Shown here one piece after another: positions 58,924-64,000 of a stretch of DNA of 64,000 nt. The position numbers were made by a program, and so were the translations under genes. The stretch comes from Nocardia sp. SYP-A9097 (GTDB lineage Bacteria > Actinomycetota > Actinomycetes > Mycobacteriales > Mycobacteriaceae). Position 1 is the stretch's first letter. The number at the start of each line of letters is the position of its first letter. The stretch covers positions 1-64,000 of the forward strand of contig NZ_WJIC01000010.1 in assembly GCF_009649815.1 (NCBI RefSeq), read 5' to 3'. The notes beneath the pieces are model-generated. The model saw only the letters and a program-made list of their open reading frames with translations. It had not been told where the DNA came from and did not search any database.

Positions 58924-59978
58924 GGTGCCACTCCTACGGTGGAAAGTCCTGCGGTCTCGTCGAATCCGAGAGCCAGATTCATGGATTGCACCGCCGCGCC
59001 GGCGGTGCCCTTGGCAAGGTTGTCGATCGCGCCGATCACAATCAGCAGTCCGGCGTCGGTATCCACGGCCACCTGCAGGGTGACGGCATTGGAGCCCAGC
59101 ACCGAACCGGTCTGCGGCAGTACGCCTTCGGGCAGCAGGTGCACGAAAGGCTCATCGGCATAGGCTTTTTCGTAGACGGCGCGGGCCGTGGCGGCATCCA
59201 CGCGCGTCGGGGCGGTGCAGGTGGCGAGAATGCCACGCGGCAGGGGTGCCAGCACGGGCGTAAAGGACACCGCGACATCGACTCCGCCTGCGGCCTTCAG
59301 GTTTTGGGCGATCTCGGGCGTGTGCCGGTGTGCGCCCGCGATGCTGTACGCCCGCAGTGAACCCATCACCTCGGAGCCGAGCAGACCCACGTCGAGCTTG
59401 CGTCCCGCGCCCGAGGCGCCGCTCACGGCAACCACATTCACATTCGGTTCGATGATTCCCGCCGCGATGGCCGGGGCCAGCGCGAGACTCGACACCGTCG
59501 GATAGCAGCCGGGCACCGCGATCCGGGTCGCCCCGCGCAGTTTCTCCCGCTGCCCTGGCAGCTCGGGCAGACCGTACGGCCAGCTGCCCGCATGGGGCGT
59601 GCCGTAGTACTTCTCCCAGGCCGCGCCGTCGGTGAGCCGGAAATCGGCCCCGCAGTCGATGATGACGGTCGATTCGGGCAGCGCCTGGGCAATGGCCGCG
59701 GACTGACCATGCGGCAGGCCCAGGAACACCACATCATGTCCGGCCAGCTCGTCCAGGGTGGTCGGCCCGAGCACCCGGTCCGCTAGGGGCAGCAGATGCG
59801 GCTGGAGTTCGCCGAGCAGGCTTCCGGCATTGGATCCGGCGGTCAGCGCCCCGATCTCGAGGCGCCCGCTTCGATAGGCCGGATGCCCCAGCAGCAGACG
59901 CAGGACTTCGCCGCCCGCGTACCCGCTCGCACCAGCTACCGCGACCCGCACCATGGGCCCACCAGAGGTCTCCGCCAT
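58920..59978 (-). CDS. argC: N-acetyl-gamma-glutamyl-phosphate reductase
   Basis: About 352 residues. NADP-dependent reduction of acetylglutamyl phosphate. VRVAVAGASGYAGGEVLRLLLGHP binds NADP; the catalytic Cys is in IAVPGCYPTVSSLALAPAI; AYSIAGAHRHTPEI and KGTAGAAVQSMNLALGFDE are conserved. I place the start at ATG 59978. A CATAAT -10 ends six bases before it, implying a leaderless transcript. An earlier in-frame GTG (59993) lies inside that promoter, and ATG 59954 is another option. First gene of argCJBDFR, all coupled by 4-base overlaps. Confidence 0.95.
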   Translation of the reverse strand: MAETSGGPMVRVAVAGASGYAGGEVLRLLLGHPAYRSGRLEIGALTAGSNAGSLLGELQPHLLPLADRVLGPTTLDELAGHDVVFLGLPHGQSAAIAQALPESTVIIDCGADFRLTDGAAWEKYYGTPHAGSWPYGLPELPGQREKLRGATRIAVPGCYPTVSSLALAPAIAAGIIEPNVNVVAVSGASGAGRKLDVGLLGSEVMGSLRAYSIAGAHRHTPEIAQNLKAAGGVDVAVSFTPVLAPLPRGILATCTAPTRVDAATARAVYEKAYADEPFVHLLPEGVLPQTGSVLGSNAVTLQVAVDTDAGLLIVIGAIDNLAKGTAGAAVQSMNLALGFDETAGLSTVGVAP

Positions 59979-59981
59979 GTG

Positions 59982-60013
59982 ATGATTATGCACGACTGTG
60001 CAAGCTCATTCAG
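59982..60013 (-). promoter_or_regulatory. ARG box and promoter of the argCJBDFR operon
   Basis: 26 of 32 positions are identical to the region before argG, including ATGATTATGCACGA, TGCAA and CATTCA. On the minus strand CATAAT (59990-59985) lies six bases before ATG 59978, with CTGAAT 17 bases further upstream as -35. ArgR half-sites cover both promoter elements. Confidence 0.7.
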
Positions 60014-60098
60014 AGCGGGGTCCGGCGGGCCCTGCGCGCGAAGGGGTCGGAACACTACGCGACCAGGTCGAACAGCACAGCGGCGACCCACGAAACTC

Positions 60099-60224
60099 AC
60101 CACCGACGGAATCGTCGCCAACACGGTCCAGGCGTGCAGCGTCCGCTCGACCGTCATATCGGCCGGCCTGCCGCACGCCGAAATGCTCGTCGAGATCGAC
60201 GCATTCGCCATTGCCGAAAACTGA
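60099..60224 (+). pseudogene. Possible C-terminal remnant of a RidA/YjgF-family gene
   Basis: An open frame encodes GIVANTVQACSVRSTVI and SAGLPHAEMLVEIDAFAIAE before a stop. The GLPHAEMLVEIDAFA ending resembles the C-terminus of RidA-family deaminases. There is no start or N-terminal part, so it would be a relic. Confidence 0.35.
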
Positions 60225-60291
60225 GACGCCGCTGAGGCCGGAGCCGCACGTTGTGACAAGACGTGAGGGCTCCGGCACACTCGACAGAGCC

Positions 60292-61914
60292 ATGTACGAC
60301 GACGACACCGAGCAGCTGCCCGTCTTCCGCTCCGGCGGAACGCACGGAGTAGCGCAGACGCCTTCGCCCGAGCCGCGCCGTACCCGGCGAGCGGGGCCGA
60401 CTTCGCACCGCCGCTCCGCCGATTCCAATCGCCTGCGGTACGCCGGCCGCGGGCTGATGTCCATGGCCGCCGTCAGCGTGATCGGCGTCACCGGTGCCTT
60501 CTGGTACGGAGAGACGAGTCTGGACAACGGATTCCAGAAGACCGGTGTCATCTCCGAGGAGGACCGGTCACTCGGCGGCGATATCAATATCCTGCTCATC
60601 GGCCTGGATACCCGAAAAGACCTCAATGGCAACGATCTTTCCAAGGATATTCTCGATCAGCTGCACGCCGGCGACGGGTCCGAAGGCGGCTACAACGCCA
60701 ATTCGCTGATCCTGGTGCACATTCCGAAGGATCTGAAGAAGATCGTCGCCTTCTCGATTCCGCGCGACGACTATGTGCCCGCCAGCGGGATTCCCGGCTA
60801 CGACCACATCAAGATCAAAGAGGCGTACGGGCTCAAGAAGTTCTACGCCGAGGAGAAGCTCAAGGCGCAGGGCATGACCGATAAGAACGAGCTGGAGCGC
60901 CAGGGTCGCGAGGCCGGGCGCGCCTCCATCGTGCAGGCGGTCAAATCGCTCACCGGGGTGCCGATCAACCGGTTCGCCGAGGTATCACTCGTCGGGTTCT
61001 ATCATCTGGCCGACGCGCTCGGCGGCGTCGATGTCTGCCTCAATCACGCGGTCGACGACAGTTACTTCTCCGGAGCCGTATTCCCCGCTGGGCCACAGCA
61101 TCTCGACGCAGCCAACGCGCTGTCGTTCGTGCGGCAGCGGCATGGACTGGAGAACGGCGACCTCGATCGCACGCATCGGCAGCAGGCCTTCCTGACCTCG
61201 GTTTCCAAGCAGCTCAAGGACTCCGGCACCATTACCAATCTCGGCAAGATGAAGGCGCTGATGGATGTGGCGCACCGCGATGTGGTGCTCTCGGACGGCT
61301 GGAGCCTCACCGACTTCATCACCACGCTCGGACGCGCCAACTCGCCATCGGTGGAGTTCCGGACGCTGCCGGTACTGCGCTACGACATGGTCGACGGCCA
61401 GGACGTGAACATTATCGATCCGGCCGCCATCAAGAAGGAGGTGCGCAGCGCGTTCGGGGTGGAACAGCCGACCGTCGCCGCCGCACCGCGCACCACACCC
61501 ACCTCCACCGTGGATGTGGTGAATGCGACCGGCACGCCCGGAATGGCCGCGAAGGTGTCGAAGACGCTGAGCGACAAGGGATTCACGCAGGGCAATGTCG
61601 GTAATGCCACCTACTCCGACGGCACCTCGACCGTGCTCTACTACGGTGCGGGAGCCGACGTCGACGCGCAGTCCCTCGCCGACCTGCTGGGCGGCAGTGT
61701 CACACCCGCCGCATCGACCACGCTCGGTGCCGGGCAGATAAAGCTGGTGCTGGGCACCGATTTCGAGATTCCGGAAACCCTCGACCCCACCGCCGCGAGC
61801 AGCACCACAACCACGACGACCACCTCCAAGGCGGCCGCGTCCACCTCCGACACCCCCGACAATGGCAAGCCGGTGACCACCACCATCGGCGGCAGCATCC
61901 CCTGCGTGAACTGA
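60292..61914 (+). CDS. LytR-CpsA-Psr (LCP) family cell-wall ligase with LytR C-terminal domain
   Basis: 540 residues. A cytoplasmic basic tail and one membrane helix (about residues 55-72) are followed by the LCP domain (INILLIGLDTRKDLNGNDL, LVHIPKDLKKIVAFSIPRDDYVP, INRFAEVSLVGFYHLADALGGVDVCL, LDAANALSFVRQRHGLENGDLDRTHRQQAFL with catalytic Arg/Asp). A LytR_C domain (STVDVVNATGTPGMAAKVS...) and a Thr/Ser-rich tail ending in a Cys complete the protein. In mycolic-acid bacteria these enzymes ligate arabinogalactan to peptidoglycan. ATG 60292 is the first plausible start; the upstream extension is not protein-like. Confidence 0.93.
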   Translation: MYDDDTEQLPVFRSGGTHGVAQTPSPEPRRTRRAGPTSHRRSADSNRLRYAGRGLMSMAAVSVIGVTGAFWYGETSLDNGFQKTGVISEEDRSLGGDINILLIGLDTRKDLNGNDLSKDILDQLHAGDGSEGGYNANSLILVHIPKDLKKIVAFSIPRDDYVPASGIPGYDHIKIKEAYGLKKFYAEEKLKAQGMTDKNELERQGREAGRASIVQAVKSLTGVPINRFAEVSLVGFYHLADALGGVDVCLNHAVDDSYFSGAVFPAGPQHLDAANALSFVRQRHGLENGDLDRTHRQQAFLTSVSKQLKDSGTITNLGKMKALMDVAHRDVVLSDGWSLTDFITTLGRANSPSVEFRTLPVLRYDMVDGQDVNIIDPAAIKKEVRSAFGVEQPTVAAAPRTTPTSTVDVVNATGTPGMAAKVSKTLSDKGFTQGNVGNATYSDGTSTVLYYGAGADVDAQSLADLLGGSVTPAASTTLGAGQIKLVLGTDFEIPETLDPTAASSTTTTTTTSKAAASTSDTPDNGKPVTTTIGGSIPCVN

Positions 61915-61970
61915 CCCCCGGCCACTCGCTGGACAGCATGTAAAGTGAGCCGCGACACAACGCGCTGAGC

Positions 61971-62483
61971 ATGGGAAAACAGATGGCAGGCAAGAGCTCC
62001 GATACCGGCAACCTCACCCTGAGCGGCCGCTTCAACCACTACTCCAGCATCTATCTGGGCTTCGCCGCGCGCGCCTTCGCCCGCCGCAACAGCCGCGTCT
62101 ACACCGCCTCGGGCGGCACCCGCGGCAATATGCTGCAGGGCAAACCGGTCTTCCAGCTCATCGTCACCGGCCGCAAATCCGGCGAGCCCCGCCCCGTCAT
62201 GCTCATGCTCATCCGCGACGGCGACGACCTGCTGGTCTGCGGCTCCAACGGCGGCCATCCGGGCACCCCCAACTGGTGGCACAACCTCGCCGCCCGACCC
62301 ACCGCCGAAGTCCGGGTAGGACCCGACACCTGGCCGGTCGACGTCCGCATCGTCGCCGACGACGAAGAATACGAAAAGCACTGGCGCACACTGGCAGCCG
62401 CCTACCCCGACTTCGACACCTACCGCGCGCTGAGCCCCCGCAAATTTCCCATGGCCGTACTGAGCCGGGCCACCGCGAAATGA
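61971..62483 (+). CDS. Deazaflavin (F420)-dependent nitroreductase-family oxidoreductase
   Basis: 170 residues. Single split-barrel domain of the DDN-like family: GNMLQGKPVFQLIVTGRKSGEPRPVMLMLIRDGDDLLVCGSNGGHPGTPNWWHNLAARPTAEVRVG contains the GRKSG, SNGG and PNWWHNL cofactor-site motifs. It probably uses F420H2, which Nocardia and mycobacteria make; the substrate is unknown. ATG 61983 has GGGAAA at good distance and may be the true start. It converges on the MFS gene. Confidence 0.9.
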   Translation: MGKQMAGKSSDTGNLTLSGRFNHYSSIYLGFAARAFARRNSRVYTASGGTRGNMLQGKPVFQLIVTGRKSGEPRPVMLMLIRDGDDLLVCGSNGGHPGTPNWWHNLAARPTAEVRVGPDTWPVDVRIVADDEEYEKHWRTLAAAYPDFDTYRALSPRKFPMAVLSRATAK

Positions 62484-62502
62484 TCTACCCGATGCGGACC
62501 AG

Positions 62503-63972
62503 CTATTGCTGAACGGCCAAGTCTTCCTGTGCCTTTCGCCCTGCCGGTGACGACGCGGTGCCGACCGTTGTGGTCGAGGTGAAGAACGCCGCGGTGACCG
62601 CACAGACCGCCAGCAGGATCACCGTGAGGTACAGCGAGTCGGTCAGGGCCGAGGCGTAGGGCGTCTTGAAGGGTTCGGGGAGGTGGCCTTCGCCGGCCGA
62701 GACGGGCAGCGAATGCGCCGCCATGCGGGCGGTCAGGAGCGCGCCGATGCCCGCGCTACCGAGCACCGAGCCGACCTGGCGGGTGGTGTTGTAGATACCC
62801 GAGGCCGCCCCCATCTGCCGCAACGGCAGGCCCCGCAGCGCCGTCGCCGGGAGCGGTGCCCAAATGCAGGAGCTGCCGATTCCGCAGAGCACCGACATCA
62901 CACACATCAGCGCGATCGACCCGTGCGGGGTGGCCAGACCGATGAACCACAACACCGCCAGAGTGAACAGGGCGAACCCGAAGGTCAGCAGATAGCGCGG
63001 CGGCACCCTGTCCGAGAGCTTGCCGACCACGGGCGACAAAATGGCGGAGACCACCGCCATCGGGGCGAACACCAACGCCGCCTTGGTCGGTGACAGGTCG
63101 CGCACCGCCTGCAGGTAGAAGTACGACGGCACCATCTGCGCCGTCATCGCCGCGCCCAGCGCACCGGTGGCCAGATTGCCGAGCGAGAAATTGCGATTCC
63201 GGAACAGGCCCAGCGGTACCAGCGGTTCGATCTTCGTGCGGCCCTGGTACACCAGGAACAACGCCAGGATGGCGAGACCGCCTGAAATCAAGCCCCACAC
63301 CCAGCCCGCCCAGTGGTAGGTGTTGCCCTCCTGGAGGCCGAACACCAATGCAGACATTCCGATCGCGACGACAATCATCCCGGGGATGTCGAAGCGATGG
63401 CCGTTCGTCGGCAGCACCGGAATCAGCCACGCGCCCAACACAATCGCGATCAAGCCGATCGGCACGTTGACATAGAAAATCCATTGCCATCCGCCGTTGT
63501 CGATGAGCAGACCGCCGAAGATCGGCCCCACCAGCGTGGCGATGCCCGCGACTCCGCCCCACACCCCCATTGCCGCACCCCGCTTGTCCCACGGGAAGAT
63601 TCGGCCGATCACCGCCATCGTCTGCGGCGCAATCAATGCCGCGCCGAGACCCTGCACGGCTCGTGCGGCGATCAGCGAGCCGATGCTGCCGGCCAGGCCG
63701 CACCACAACGACGCCAGCGTGAACACCGAAAGTCCCACCAGATACAGGTATTTCGGCCCGAACCGGTCGCCGAGGCGGCCGGTGATCAGCAGCGGCACCG
63801 CGAAGGTGAGCAGATAAGCGCTCGTTACCCAGATCACCTGGGGCACACCGGTATTCAGGCCGCTCATGATCGCGGGATTCGCCACCGCGACGATGGTCAT
63901 GTCCAACAGGATCATGAAGTAGCCCACGCACAGCGCGCCCAGCGCCCTCCAAGGGTTCCGTTCGATTGCCAT
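62503..63972 (-). CDS. MFS transporter, DHA2 (EmrB/QacA) subfamily, 14-helix exporter
   Basis: 489 residues with about fourteen membrane helices. Motif D1 LDMTIVAVANPAI in helix 1, motif A GRLGDRFGPK after helix 2, motif B RAVQGLGAALIAPQTMAVI and motif C GPIFGGLLIDNGGWQWIFYVNVPIG are all present, marking proton-driven drug exporters. The substrate is unknown. ATG 63972 is preceded by AGGGGGATGG. No adjacent regulator is within the window; its promoter region continues off the right edge. Confidence 0.93.
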   Translation of the reverse strand: MAIERNPWRALGALCVGYFMILLDMTIVAVANPAIMSGLNTGVPQVIWVTSAYLLTFAVPLLITGRLGDRFGPKYLYLVGLSVFTLASLWCGLAGSIGSLIAARAVQGLGAALIAPQTMAVIGRIFPWDKRGAAMGVWGGVAGIATLVGPIFGGLLIDNGGWQWIFYVNVPIGLIAIVLGAWLIPVLPTNGHRFDIPGMIVVAIGMSALVFGLQEGNTYHWAGWVWGLISGGLAILALFLVYQGRTKIEPLVPLGLFRNRNFSLGNLATGALGAAMTAQMVPSYFYLQAVRDLSPTKAALVFAPMAVVSAILSPVVGKLSDRVPPRYLLTFGFALFTLAVLWFIGLATPHGSIALMCVMSVLCGIGSSCIWAPLPATALRGLPLRQMGAASGIYNTTRQVGSVLGSAGIGALLTARMAAHSLPVSAGEGHLPEPFKTPYASALTDSLYLTVILLAVCAVTAAFFTSTTTVGTASSPAGRKAQEDLAVQQ

Positions 63973-64000
63973 GTACCCATCCCCCTATTTTTATGTTGAT

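Noticed and set aside
59998..60291. N-terminal extension of the LCP protein
   Set aside because: The frame is open but Arg/Pro/Thr-rich with no domain or ribosome-binding site, and it overlaps the argC promoter; ATG 60292 is better.

Overview
The window is high-GC actinobacterial chromosome, most likely Nocardia or a close mycolic-acid relative (Mycobacteriales). The evidence is abundant GTG starts, GTGA/ATGA overlaps and probable leaderless starts. Many families are typical of that order: a Rv1683-type lipase/acyl-CoA synthetase, a DDN-like deazaflavin enzyme, WXG100 proteins, LytR-CpsA-Psr and ECF41 sigma. The backbone also matches the order I know from Mycobacterium tuberculosis: argCJBDF-R, argG, argH, a Rv1683-like gene, Trm112/TetR/ABC, mpg and tyrS. 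The left edge is the leader and tandem promoters of an rRNA operon running off the window.

Layout. 1-470: rrn leader and promoters (minus). 471-6445: tyrS, DoxX, GntR, a short-form leuA with a leucine leader peptide (plus), a stand-alone Clp N-domain protein, mpg and a secreted DUF3761 protein. 6633-17722: ECF41 sigma factor with a matching promoter, DsbA-like protein, a membrane molybdopterin oxidoreductase (apparently frameshifted), two glycosyltransferase-fold proteins, a polytopic membrane protein, a two-component system, an epimerase and LtrA. 17944-22023: multicopper oxidase, then an ABC exporter with its TetR and tandem operators, then Trm112. 22034-27291: a GtrA/GtrB-type lipid-linked sugar system with an aminotransferase. 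27389-32224: small secreted protein, transposase remnant, cupin (frameshifted)/DUF4267/DUF1772 operon, LysR and a methyltransferase. 32392-35409: lipase/acyl-CoA synthetase fusion.

35835-40426 is the most notable block: a four-gene 2-methylisoborneol operon. It encodes a family 2B encapsulin shell with an inserted cyclic-nucleotide-binding fold, a 2-methylisoborneol synthase with a long disordered N-terminus carrying three GPxGxG motifs, geranyl diphosphate 2-C-methyltransferase and IPP isomerase. Together they look like an isoprenoid nanocompartment with its substrate supply.

40427-46853: NsrR/flavohaemoglobin, an NCS1 permease with its GntR regulator and operator, threonine ammonia-lyase, an SMR pump and a HigBA-like toxin-antitoxin pair. 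46925-59978: arginine biosynthesis in two transcription units (argC-J-B-D-F-R and argG-methyltransferase-argH), each behind a near-identical ARG-box promoter. They are separated by a WXG100/polymorphic-toxin island in which a one-base frameshift appears to have fused a toxin to its immunity protein. 59998-64000: LCP ligase, deazaflavin oxidoreductase and an MFS exporter.

A dispersed short palindromic repeat with G-rich flanks occurs in three intergenic places (17803, 50997, 53676). Several genes look broken by small indels; sequencing error cannot be excluded from the sequence alone.
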